Of a stretch of 64,000 nt of DNA, positions 19,039 to 27,422 are shown piece by piece. Position 1 is the stretch's first letter, and each line of letters starts with the position of its first letter. The notes under the pieces were generated by a model that was not told where the DNA came from, did no database searches, and was given only the letters and a program-made list of their open reading frames with translations. Both the position numbers and the translations under genes were made by a program. Source of the stretch: Shewanella sp. OMA3-2 (GTDB lineage Bacteria > Pseudomonadota > Gammaproteobacteria > Enterobacterales > Shewanellaceae); assembly GCF_021513195.1 (NCBI RefSeq), contig NZ_CP090974.1, positions 1,686,001 to 1,750,000 on the forward strand, given 5' to 3'.

Positions 19039-21165
19039 ATGGAAAAGACATTTAATTTACAACGTCGTGACGACGGTATTGCTATTTTGACTATGGATGT
19101 TCCTGGTGAAACCATGAACACCTTAAAAGCTGAATTTGGTGCTGAAATTTCAGAGATTCTGATTGAAATCAAAACCGATGCTAGCATTAAAGGCTTAGTC
19201 GTTGTTTCTGGTAAAAAGGATTCATTTGTTGCCGGTGCTGATATCAGTATGCTGGCCGCTTGTAAAAGCGAGCAAGATGCAAAGGATTTATCGCAGCAAG
19301 GACATGTGGTATTTAACGAATTAGCGGGTTTGAATATTCCTGTGGTTGCAGCAATAAACGGCGCGTGTTTAGGCGGTGGTTTAGAGCTGGCTTTAGCGTG
19401 TCATCTACGCGTTTGTAGCGATGACAACAAAACCGTACTTGGTGTGCCTGAAGTACAGTTAGGTTTATTACCTGGTGGCGGTGGAACACAACGTTTACCT
19501 CGCTTAGTGGGCGTGGCTACCGCCTTAGATTTAATGTTAACCGGTAAGCAAGTTCGTCCAAAGCAAGCGTTAAAAATGGGCTTAGTGAATGATGTTGTCC
19601 CTAACTCAATTTTATTGGCGACAGCAATTGAGCTCGCTAAAAAAGGTAAAAGTGCAGCTAAACCAGTTAAGCAATCGAAATTAAATCAATTCTTAGAATC
19701 GAGTTCATTTACACGTGACATCATGTTTGATCAAGCGCGTAAACAAGTTGAAAAGAAAACTGCTGGTAATTATCCTGCTCCTGCAAAAATTATTGACTGT
19801 GTTCGCCAAGGCTTAAATAAAGGCATGGCCAAAGGCTTAGAGATTGAAGCAACTCACTTTGCTAATTTAGTGATGTCCAAAGAGTCAGCAGCACTGCGCA
19901 GTATTTTCTTTGCTACTACTGAAATGAAAAAAGAAACCGGTGCTGAAGGCACTGAACCTCGCATCGTTAAAAAAGCCATGGTATTAGGTGGTGGTTTAAT
20001 GGGCGGCGGCATTGCTTCTGTTACTACAACCAAAGCTAAAATTCCGGTACGAGTAAAAGATATTTCAGAGCAGGGGCTAAGTAATGCCCTAGCTTATGCA
20101 TATAAATTGCTGGATAAAGGCGTTAAGCGCCGTCATATGACGCCTGCTGCCCGTGATAATGTGATGTCTTTAATGACGACTACAACTGACTATAAAGGTA
20201 TAAAAGATGCTGATATCGTCGTTGAAGCCGTATTTGAAGACTTAGCATTAAAGCATCAAATGGTTAAAGATGTTGAACGTGAATGTGGTGAAAATACTAT
20301 TTTTGCCTCTAACACTTCATCATTGCCTATTGGTCAAATTGCTGCTGCAGCAGCGCGTCCTGAAAATGTGATTGGCTTACACTATTTTTCACCGGTTGAA
20401 AAAATGCCTTTAGTGGAAGTCATTGCCCATAAAACCACGTCACCTGAAACTATTGCTACTACAGTCGCCTTTGCCCGTAAACAAGGTAAAACACCGATTG
20501 TGGTTCAAGATGGTGCTGGTTTTTACGTCAATCGTATTCTGGCGCTTTACATGAATGAAGCGGCGCAATTATTACTTGAAGGTCAGCGAGTCGAGCATCT
20601 TGACCGCTCATTAATTAAGTTTGGTTTCCTGGTTGGTCCAATGACTTTATTAGACGAAGTGGGCATTGATGTTGGTGCTAAAATATCGCCTATTTTAGAA
20701 AAAGAATTGGGTGCACGTTTTTCTGCTCCAGCTGCATTTGATAAGTTACTTGCCGATGATCGTAAAGGGCGTAAAAACGGTAAAGGTTTTTATCAATATG
20801 GTCCTAAAGCGAAAAAAGCTAAGTTGGTTGATGAATCGGTTTATGGCGTATTAGGTATTAAAGCTTCATCTGATAAAGAAGCCAAAGAAGTTGCCGAGCG
20901 TTGTACTATTCAAATGCTTAACGAAGCGGTTCGTTGCCTAGAAGAGGGCATCATTGCTAACCCAAGAGATGGTGATATCGGCGCTATTTTTGGTATTGGT
21001 TTTCCACCCTTTTTAGGTGGCCCTTTCCGTTATATTGATTCGTTGGGTGCCAAAAATTTAGTGGATACTCTGAGCCGTTATCAGAAACTATATGGTGATC
21101 GTTTTGCTCCCTGTGAAATGCTAAAGAATATGGCCACCGAAGGAACACATTTTCATACTAATTAA
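19039..21165 (+). CDS. fadJ: Fatty oxidation complex alpha subunit FadJ
   Basis: Starting at the ATG at 19039, five bases after fadI, gives 708 residues, close to the known length; a longer frame from 18985 would run into fadI. The N-terminal enoyl-CoA hydratase half shows [17 protein letters not shown] (Glu116) and [18 protein letters not shown]. The C-terminal 3-hydroxyacyl-CoA dehydrogenase half shows the NAD-binding [14 protein letters not shown] (about 312) and the catalytic [16 protein letters not shown]. The enzyme hydrates enoyl-CoA and oxidises 3-hydroxyacyl-CoA. A terminator follows at 21202. Confidence 0.96.
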   Translation: MEKTFNLQRRDDGIAILTMDVPGETMNTLKAEFGAEISEILIEIKTDASIKGLVVVSGKKDSFVAGADISMLAACKSEQDAKDLSQQGHVVFNELAGLNIPVVAAINGACLGGGLELALACHLRVCSDDNKTVLGVPEVQLGLLPGGGGTQRLPRLVGVATALDLMLTGKQVRPKQALKMGLVNDVVPNSILLATAIELAKKGKSAAKPVKQSKLNQFLESSSFTRDIMFDQARKQVEKKTAGNYPAPAKIIDCVRQGLNKGMAKGLEIEATHFANLVMSKESAALRSIFFATTEMKKETGAEGTEPRIVKKAMVLGGGLMGGGIASVTTTKAKIPVRVKDISEQGLSNALAYAYKLLDKGVKRRHMTPAARDNVMSLMTTTTDYKGIKDADIVVEAVFEDLALKHQMVKDVERECGENTIFASNTSSLPIGQIAAAAARPENVIGLHYFSPVEKMPLVEVIAHKTTSPETIATTVAFARKQGKTPIVVQDGAGFYVNRILALYMNEAAQLLLEGQRVEHLDRSLIKFGFLVGPMTLLDEVGIDVGAKISPILEKELGARFSAPAAFDKLLADDRKGRKNGKGFYQYGPKAKKAKLVDESVYGVLGIKASSDKEAKEVAERCTIQMLNEAVRCLEEGIIANPRDGDIGAIFGIGFPPFLGGPFRYIDSLGAKNLVDTLSRYQKLYGDRFAPCEMLKNMATEGTHFHTN

Positions 21166-21201
21166 TGAAATTTGATTCACTGCATTTGCTTTTGATTAAT
21201 A

Positions 21202-21223
21202 AAGCGGCAATTGTTTGCCGCTT
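21202..21223 (+). terminator. Rho-independent terminator of fadIJ
   Basis: Perfect arms AAGCGGCAA (21202-21210) and TTGCCGCTT (21215-21223) run straight into further T residues. It is 36 bases past the fadJ stop. Confidence 0.85.
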
Positions 21224-21460
21224 TTTATTGCCTTAAAGGAATACTTTTGCCTGAATTTTAATCGAACTAAGTGATGCTTTACGCTATAATGCTGGCCGTT
21301 TATAATCTTTTGGTATTATTAGGATGTATGATATTTGTTATAAACCAAAAGAAACTTTAATAATACAAATAGCCTAGGCTGAAAGTGGAGTGCTGTAGTG
21401 CAGCATGTTCAGCGATAATAATGATGGAATGCAGTTAACTGAGAGTACGAAGAGGTTTCA

Positions 21461-21676
21461 GTGATTTTTCAATTAGATTGGTTATTACTTTCGCTAGTGC
21501 TAGTCGTGAGTAGCGTGTTTCTTGGTTTTTCTGCATATTATGCGGGCTTAGCCGTCAAACGCTGGGCGTTTTTGGGTGTCATTTTAGGGCCAGTAGCATA
21601 CCTGCTATTCAATACACATAAGCATTTAGCTTATCGTAAGGTAGAAGGCGCAAGAGCTCATAGAGTCAACTTTTGA
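21461..21676 (+). CDS. Small two-helix membrane protein of unknown function
   Basis: A GTG start at 21461 gives 71 residues. There are two hydrophobic segments (about 7-28 and 34-50) and a basic C-terminal tail. AAGAGG lies about six bases upstream, which supports the GTG. The gene stands alone, with about 295 bases between it and fadJ. I do not recognise the family. The hydrophobic pattern and ribosome site make it more likely real than not. Confidence 0.6.
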   Translation: MIFQLDWLLLSLVLVVSSVFLGFSAYYAGLAVKRWAFLGVILGPVAYLLFNTHKHLAYRKVEGARAHRVNF

Positions 21677-21869
21677 AGCTTAGTACGTTGCTGTAATGAG
21701 ATATACTGGCCAGATGAATCAGATAGATGAATTCGCAATAGATAATTATTCAGGTTGGCAAAGTATAATTGAGCCAATAAATTATTATTAGCATGTTTAG
21801 GGTCTGTTGATCTTCGCTGCAAACACAAGCTGAAAGATCAACCGCTCCTAATAACGGTAAATGTCTAGA

Positions 21870-21904
21870 CAATAAAAAAGGAGCTTACAGCTCCTTTTTT
21901 ATTG
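21870..21904. terminator. Strong terminator of the repeat-protein operon
   Basis: Sixteen-base perfect arms (21870-21885 and 21889-21904) enclose a three-base loop. The GGAGCT/AGCTCC stem is flanked by six A and six T. On the minus strand it lies 13 bases past the stop of the 38-residue gene, so the two-gene operon ends here. Confidence 0.85.
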
Positions 21905-21917
21905 ATATCTTGCTTAG

Positions 21918-22034
21918 TTATTTCCACCAAGCTTTAGCTTGAGTTACTTCTAAACGCTCTAATCCTGCAGGTAATTTCACTTTCTTACGTGCTGGTTTAG
22001 CTAAACCCAATGCAATTTTTAATGAATTAAACAT
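21918..22034 (-). CDS. 38-residue basic mini-protein related to the adjacent repeat protein
   Basis: The ATG at 22034-22032 is preceded by AAGGA at normal spacing and the stop of the repeat gene lies 11 bases upstream, so translation is likely coupled. The peptide opens MFNSLKIALGLAKPARKK and ends AKAWWK. Its middle, KLPAGLERLEVTQA, resembles one unit of the neighbouring repeat, KLPGVKVLETQVA. It has no signal peptide of normal length; the first 12 residues could form a short amphipathic helix. A strong terminator follows. I know no family for it, and function is unknown. Confidence 0.7.
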   Translation of the reverse strand: MFNSLKIALGLAKPARKKVKLPAGLERLEVTQAKAWWK

Positions 22035-22045
22035 AGTTATATTCC

Positions 22046-22717
22046 TTATGCAGTTTGAGTGTTTAAGACTTTAACGCCTGGAAGTTTAGCGACTTGAGTT
22101 TCAAGTACTTTAACGCCTGGAAGTTTAGCGACTTGAGTTTCAAGTACTTTAACGCCTGGAAGTTTAGCGACGTGAGTTTCAAGTACTTTAACGCCTGGAA
22201 GTTTAGCGACTTGAGTTTCAAGTACTTTAACGCCTGGAAGTTTAGCGACGTGAGTTTCAAGTACTTTAACGCCTGGAAGTTTAGCGACGTGAGTTTCAAG
22301 TACTTTAACGCCTGGAAGTTTAGCAACGTGAGTTTCAAGTACTTTAACGCCCGGAAGTTTAGCGACGTGAGTTTCAAGTACTTTAACGCCCGGAAGTTTA
22401 GCGACGTGAGTTTCAAGTACTTTAACGCCCGGAAGTTTAGCGACTTGAGTTTCAAGTACTTTAACGCCAGGAAGTTTAGCGACGTGAGTTTCAAGTACTT
22501 TAACGCCAGGAAGTTTAGCGACGTGAGTTTCAAGTACTTTAACGCCCGGAAGTTTAGCGACTTGAGTTTCAAGTACTTTAACGCCCGGAAGTTTAGCAAT
22601 AGAAATGTCCGTTAACTTTAAAACTTGAGTGCTATTTTTCTCAATTGAGAAGAGTTCTGCTGATGCTGCAGTTGAAAGTATTGATAAAACAGATAGTGCA
22701 ATTATTCCTTTAATCAT
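22046..22717 (-). CDS. Secreted tandem-repeat protein, 14 x 13 residues
   Basis: The protein is 223 residues. A signal peptide (about 1-20, ending in TAASA) is followed by a 20-residue linker. Then fourteen contiguous copies of AKLPGVKVLETHV run to the stop. Repeats differ only by His or Gln at position 12, except the last copy, which reads NTQT. The proline codon varies silently (CCA, CCG, CCT) in blocks, which points to stepwise duplication with the residue kept. The product should reach the periplasm or beyond. A 38-residue gene with one related motif follows 11 bases after the stop. It could be a structural surface protein or a multi-copy peptide precursor; I see nothing that decides between them. 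Confidence 0.85.
   Translation of the reverse strand: MIKGIIALSVLSILSTAASAELFSIEKNSTQVLKLTDISIAKLPGVKVLETQVAKLPGVKVLETHVAKLPGVKVLETHVAKLPGVKVLETQVAKLPGVKVLETHVAKLPGVKVLETHVAKLPGVKVLETHVAKLPGVKVLETHVAKLPGVKVLETHVAKLPGVKVLETQVAKLPGVKVLETHVAKLPGVKVLETQVAKLPGVKVLETQVAKLPGVKVLNTQTA
22052..22597 (-). repeat. Fourteen tandem 39-bp repeats within a coding region
   Basis: Fourteen head-to-tail copies of a 39-bp unit fill 546 bases. Because 39 is divisible by three, the coding frame is preserved and other frames also stay open. The proline codon, read in plus-strand order, goes CCA seven times, CCG three, CCT two, CCG two. There are no spacers, so this is not a CRISPR array. Confidence 0.95.
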
Positions 22718-22827
22718 TTTCAGTCTCTCTTAGCTCAGGGTTATTATTAAATTGTTATTTTTGACAACTAACGGTTCAATAGCATTTCCTGTGCCAATGT
22801 TGACTAAAAGTAGTGTATTTGTTTTTT

Positions 22828-25800
22828 TTATGGTTTTTTACGCAATCTAACTTTATTAGAATCTGCAGTTAACAGAGCTTCAAAGTCTTTTTCAGGAATC
22901 GGTTTGCTGAATATATACCCTTGTATTTCTTCACAATTAAGTGCTTTTAAAATGTTAAGTTGTGCAGCCTGTTCTACACCTTCACCTACAACAGTTAACC
23001 CCATATTATGAGCAATAGTAATAATCGAATCGACCATTTTTAAATCGCGATCAGATTTGTCGATATCATCAACAAATGATTTATCAATTTTTAAGCAATT
23101 GATTGGAAAACGCTTAAGGTAAGATAATGATGAATAGCCCGTACCAAAGTCATCTAAAGCGAGGCTAACGCCCATTTTTGCAAGCTGTTGCATCACTTTA
23201 ATAGCATTTTCAGGGTTCTTAATTACCGTTCCCTCGGTGATCTCTAACTCTAAATGATGGGCTGGAAGCTTAGTGAGTCGTAAAATTGACTCTATTCTTT
23301 GCTGTAGATCTGGGAGTGCAAATTGACGTGACGATAAATTGACGGCAACGCGGCCATTGAATAAGCCTTGTTCTAGCCACTTTTGAGCAGCAAAACACGC
23401 TTTACGCAACACAACATCACCAATTTCAACGATTAAGCCGTTTTCTTCAGCTAGTGGGATAAAATCATTAGGTGGAATAATGCCATGTTTAGGGTGGTTT
23501 AATCTGACGAGAGCTTCCATACCAGTTAAACAGTCACTTTTTAAATCGACTTTTGGCTGGTAGTAGACTTCAAATAAGTCGTCCTTTAAGGCCTCACGAA
23601 TTAAGTTCTCAACTTCTAATTGTCGTAATGCATTTTGGTTAAGAGACTCAGAGTAGAATTGATAACGACTACCACCAGCTGATTTTGCATGGTACATAGC
23701 AATATCTGCTTTGCGTAATAATGCTTGTTCGTTTTGTTCGTCTTCTGGATAAAGCACAATGCCAACACTTATACCTAACACCAAAGAGTCCTCATTGATT
23801 TCAAATGCAGGTTTGAGCGACTGAATAATATTAGATGCAATCATGGCACTAGAACCAATATCTGGATTTTGGTCAATAAGTAATGCGAACTCATCACCAC
23901 CCAGTCGATATAAGCTGGCATGGTTGGGGATTGAGGTTTTGATACGTTCAGCAACGGATATAAGCAATTCATCGCCTACTTGATGACCTAAGGAGTCATT
24001 TATTCGCTTAAAATTATCTAAATCTAAGACCATTAAAGTATGATGAATATCTTTTTTCACTAGGTTGTTTAAAGTCACCTGTAAACTTGAGCGATTTGGC
24101 AAACCAGTGAGTAAGTCGTTATTGGTTAATTTTCGTAACTCTTCTTCTTGTTGTTTACGGCGGGTGATATCTGAAAAAACCCCGACATAATGACTCGTCT
24201 CACCCTGTTCGTCATACATAGCATCTATGGTCAGCTCCATCAAAAAGAAGCTTCCATCACCTTTACTTGCTTCTATTTCGCCATTCCAACGTCCTTGTTG
24301 ACGTAATGCACTTCTAATTTGCTCTGAATAAGAATTAGGATAACGAGTAAATTTTAGCTGTTGTTGTAAGAAGTTATCGCGACAACACAGCGCGATATCG
24401 CAACATGCTTCATTTACTTCAACAAACACATAATCTTGGTTGAGAATGAACATCCCCTCAGAAATATTCTCAATTGCACGGGCAAAAAGCTTAAGCTGTT
24501 CTTCAACTTGCTTAATATTATTAATGTCTTTTATTGTTCCGGTCATACGAACGGGGTGATCTTTCTGATCTCGTTCAACTATTTTAGCCCTGTCTAAAAT
24601 CCACATCCATTGGTTATTGCGACCTTTTACCCGATAAGCTATTTCGAAGTGATCTGTGATACTGCTAAAATGATCATTGAGGGCTTTTTGCACTCTAGGT
24701 TGATCTGTGGGGTGAATATTACTTTCTTCGCCTATTTGTCCCGAACGACGTCCATCCTGAGGGAAATCTAATGTTCCCCAAATATTAGAGCGAAATATTT
24801 TACCGCTTTCTATATCCCAATCCCACATTTCATCGCCACTGCCCCAAAGTGAAAGCTTAAGACGCTCTTCACTAAGTGCTATTTGTTTTTGAATTTGACG
24901 ACGACGAAGAATAGCTTTTGTGATTACTAATAGTAAAATTAAAAGTATAAAGCTATAAACAATTTTAGCTCGAATGGATAGCCACCATGGTGGCGTAATT
25001 GAAATCTCAAGTGACTTTATATCTGATTTGTGGCCTGTTAATTTGTCTTCTGCAAAAACATTAAATGTATACATACCATGAGGCAGGCTAGTGTAAGTTG
25101 CAGTATTATTCCTGGTAGGTAACCAATCCGCATCTATTCCTTCAAGGAAATAAAAAAAACTGAATTTAGATACATCTTTACCAATAATATTAAAGTTTAA
25201 TGAAAAAGGGTAATCTGAGTTTTTTAGTGTTATTTTATCGGTATATTTAATTGGGTTGTTTAGTATGCTTGATTCTAAATTTACTGCTTTGTTGAATACT
25301 GATAGTTCTGTAATAGATACTGTGTTTTCATCTTCGTCATTAATGATGTTTTTTATTTTTTCAGGTGTGATTATTGTTAAACCTTCTACCCCACCGATGA
25401 TTAAACTAGCACCTATTTGCAAGGAGGATTGGGTACTATAATCCTTCAAGCTACCATGGTCACTATTGATTTTTAGTAGGCTTTTTGTATCTAAGTCATA
25501 TAAATTTATCTCCATGTTAGATGGAGATACTAAAAGATTGTCAAATAATGAAATTGAATAGATTACTTTATTTGTGTGGATAACCTCTTCTGTTGTTCCA
25601 TTAGTTAAATTGAAACTATTTATTCCAGTCCTAGTTCCGAATAATATTTGGTTATCTTTAAGTAATAAGCTGAATACTAAGTCTTTATTGTATAATGATG
25701 AAGTTTCATTATTCTTATGGATCAGCAATCCTTTTTGAGATGCTATAAATACTGTATCTTCAATATAGAAAAAGTCATAAATAGGATAGTTTGTCCTAGT

Positions 25801-27138
25801 ATCTATAACGTTTGTTTTGTTTCCATCACTATCGAAGGATATGATCCTACCATCAAAAGTTGATGCTGAAATGTATTGGTTATTAACCGCGTTAACTCTT
25901 AATATATTCTCATTTGAAACTTTCAGTGTTTTATCGAGTATTGTATTTAAAATGTATAGGCCTGTAGATGTACCAATAAATATATTGTTATTGATTTTTG
26001 AGATTGTTTTGTGACCGCTAGGTAAATTAGAACCAATTTCGTTGATAATATCTAGTTTTTTATTTAAGACTAATACTTTTTCAGATGCACTTGCTATGTA
26101 TATATATTCTGTGTCATTAGTGATGGACCAAATATCTTCAACCTTTAATGCGCTTTTTTTTGCTAGGTTGTTCTTTTTACTGATTACTTTGAATCCATCT
26201 TGTAAGTTAGAGATAAATATTTCATTGTTGTTGCTAAACACTGATAATTGTTTATTTCTTGAGGGTGTTAACTCGAATGCTCCCACTGTTTTAGTACTGA
26301 GTTTTGTTGTATTATTAAGTATGGCGCTATTTAGTTCATAAATGTGAGTTTTAGAAAAAACTTGAATGTCACTGTTGTTTTTATAAATAGTTGTAATGAC
26401 ATCACTACTGTTTTTTGTACTGACTTTTTGTTTTTCCCAATATAATCCAGATATATTTGAGTATAGTATTTTCCCATTGTATATTTCAAAGTCATAGGTT
26501 TTTTTACTTAGTATTTTTGTTTTTAAGTTTTTTATTTCTATGATATCACCATCATAATTTCTTATTATTATAGTGTCTCCTATTACTCTTATTTTTTTTA
26601 TTTCTTTTAATTTGGTGTTTTCAACTTTGTTTATCTGTTTACTTAAATCGTGGTTGAATATATATAGTGTGTTATTTAGCCCTATGTATAGTTTTTCATT
26701 CGCAATGTGAGTAGACCAAATTGCTTGTGTCCAAATAGGGTGTTTATCCGTGTTTGTTTGAAATTTTTCAGTTTTATTATCATATAAAGCTAAACCGTTA
26801 TCCGTACCAACTAAGATAATTCCGTCTTCATTTATAAGTAGATTTCTAATAAATGAACTTGGTAGGCTATCTTTTTGTGAATCATTATAATAGGTCTTAA
26901 ATTCAGTTCCATCAAATCTGTTTAGCCCGTTAACTGTGCCCACCCAAACATAGCCTTCACTATCTTTTATGATGCTAGTTACAGTATTTTGTGATAAGCC
27001 ATCAGCAACACTATATTGTTTATAATTAAGCGTGATATCAAATTGTTCAGGATTTATATCTGAAAAAGACATTGATGTAGCGAATGACGATTGAAAACAT
27101 GCAAAAAGAAGTAGTAATAAAGATAAGATTTTAGGCAT
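22828..27138 (-). CDS. Propeller-type sensor with PAS, GGDEF and EAL domains (cyclic di-GMP signalling)
   Basis: The protein is 1436 residues. A signal peptide (about 1-20) is followed by a periplasmic region of about 690 residues with two-component-regulator propeller repeats such as GLSQNTVTSIIKDSEGYVWV and a Y_Y_Y-like domain near 640-712. One transmembrane helix lies near 724-743. PAS-type domains (about 750-1000) precede GGDEF with an intact RLGGDEFALLI and EAL with intact MEALVRLNHP and DDFGTGYSSL. Both catalytic motifs look complete, so it could make and degrade cyclic di-GMP; in such hybrids often only one works. The periplasmic half is visibly richer in A/T than the signalling half. 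It lies upstream of the repeat-protein operon on the same strand, with about 110 bases between. Confidence 0.9.
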   Translation of the reverse strand: MPKILSLLLLLFACFQSSFATSMSFSDINPEQFDITLNYKQYSVADGLSQNTVTSIIKDSEGYVWVGTVNGLNRFDGTEFKTYYNDSQKDSLPSSFIRNLLINEDGIILVGTDNGLALYDNKTEKFQTNTDKHPIWTQAIWSTHIANEKLYIGLNNTLYIFNHDLSKQINKVENTKLKEIKKIRVIGDTIIIRNYDGDIIEIKNLKTKILSKKTYDFEIYNGKILYSNISGLYWEKQKVSTKNSSDVITTIYKNNSDIQVFSKTHIYELNSAILNNTTKLSTKTVGAFELTPSRNKQLSVFSNNNEIFISNLQDGFKVISKKNNLAKKSALKVEDIWSITNDTEYIYIASASEKVLVLNKKLDIINEIGSNLPSGHKTISKINNNIFIGTSTGLYILNTILDKTLKVSNENILRVNAVNNQYISASTFDGRIISFDSDGNKTNVIDTRTNYPIYDFFYIEDTVFIASQKGLLIHKNNETSSLYNKDLVFSLLLKDNQILFGTRTGINSFNLTNGTTEEVIHTNKVIYSISLFDNLLVSPSNMEINLYDLDTKSLLKINSDHGSLKDYSTQSSLQIGASLIIGGVEGLTIITPEKIKNIINDEDENTVSITELSVFNKAVNLESSILNNPIKYTDKITLKNSDYPFSLNFNIIGKDVSKFSFFYFLEGIDADWLPTRNNTATYTSLPHGMYTFNVFAEDKLTGHKSDIKSLEISITPPWWLSIRAKIVYSFILLILLLVITKAILRRRQIQKQIALSEERLKLSLWGSGDEMWDWDIESGKIFRSNIWGTLDFPQDGRRSGQIGEESNIHPTDQPRVQKALNDHFSSITDHFEIAYRVKGRNNQWMWILDRAKIVERDQKDHPVRMTGTIKDINNIKQVEEQLKLFARAIENISEGMFILNQDYVFVEVNEACCDIALCCRDNFLQQQLKFTRYPNSYSEQIRSALRQQGRWNGEIEASKGDGSFFLMELTIDAMYDEQGETSHYVGVFSDITRRKQQEEELRKLTNNDLLTGLPNRSSLQVTLNNLVKKDIHHTLMVLDLDNFKRINDSLGHQVGDELLISVAERIKTSIPNHASLYRLGGDEFALLIDQNPDIGSSAMIASNIIQSLKPAFEINEDSLVLGISVGIVLYPEDEQNEQALLRKADIAMYHAKSAGGSRYQFYSESLNQNALRQLEVENLIREALKDDLFEVYYQPKVDLKSDCLTGMEALVRLNHPKHGIIPPNDFIPLAEENGLIVEIGDVVLRKACFAAQKWLEQGLFNGRVAVNLSSRQFALPDLQQRIESILRLTKLPAHHLELEITEGTVIKNPENAIKVMQQLAKMGVSLALDDFGTGYSSLSYLKRFPINCLKIDKSFVDDIDKSDRDLKMVDSIITIAHNMGLTVVGEGVEQAAQLNILKALNCEEIQGYIFSKPIPEKDFEALLTADSNKVRLRKKP

Positions 27139-27422
27139 AATTTAATTTTCTTGTTCTCGTAGATGCCAAGTAGAAGCGTTGATTAGTCTACTTTTTCAGA
27201 ATCCATGGGGTTTGTCAAAAGTCTGTTAACAAAAATGAGACTAAGTGTTGTTTTTTCACTCTTTTTGAGAGGGTGAAATTTCATACGAGTTAGTTTTTTT
27301 AGTTAACTATTGCTAATTAATTAGTGATTTACACTGATTACTTTAATAAAATTGGTTTTTTGTATGGCCAGATCTGATGTTAAATATTTACAAAGTAATT
27401 TAATGTATAACAAGGATTATCT
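27139..27422. other. Intergenic gap with no recognisable feature
   Basis: This stretch of 284 AT-rich bases holds the probable promoter of the large sensor gene and the 3' end of the M16 protease region. I see no open frame or clear terminator. Confidence 0.5.

Noticed and set aside
22052..22597. CRISPR array suggested by regular 39-bp repeats
   Set aside because: Copies are contiguous with no spacers, and the unit encodes a 13-residue protein repeat behind a signal peptide.
22063..22615. Long open frames in other phases across the repeat block, on both strands
   Set aside because: A 39-base unit without stops keeps several frames open automatically; only the frame with a signal peptide, ribosome site and operon context is credited.
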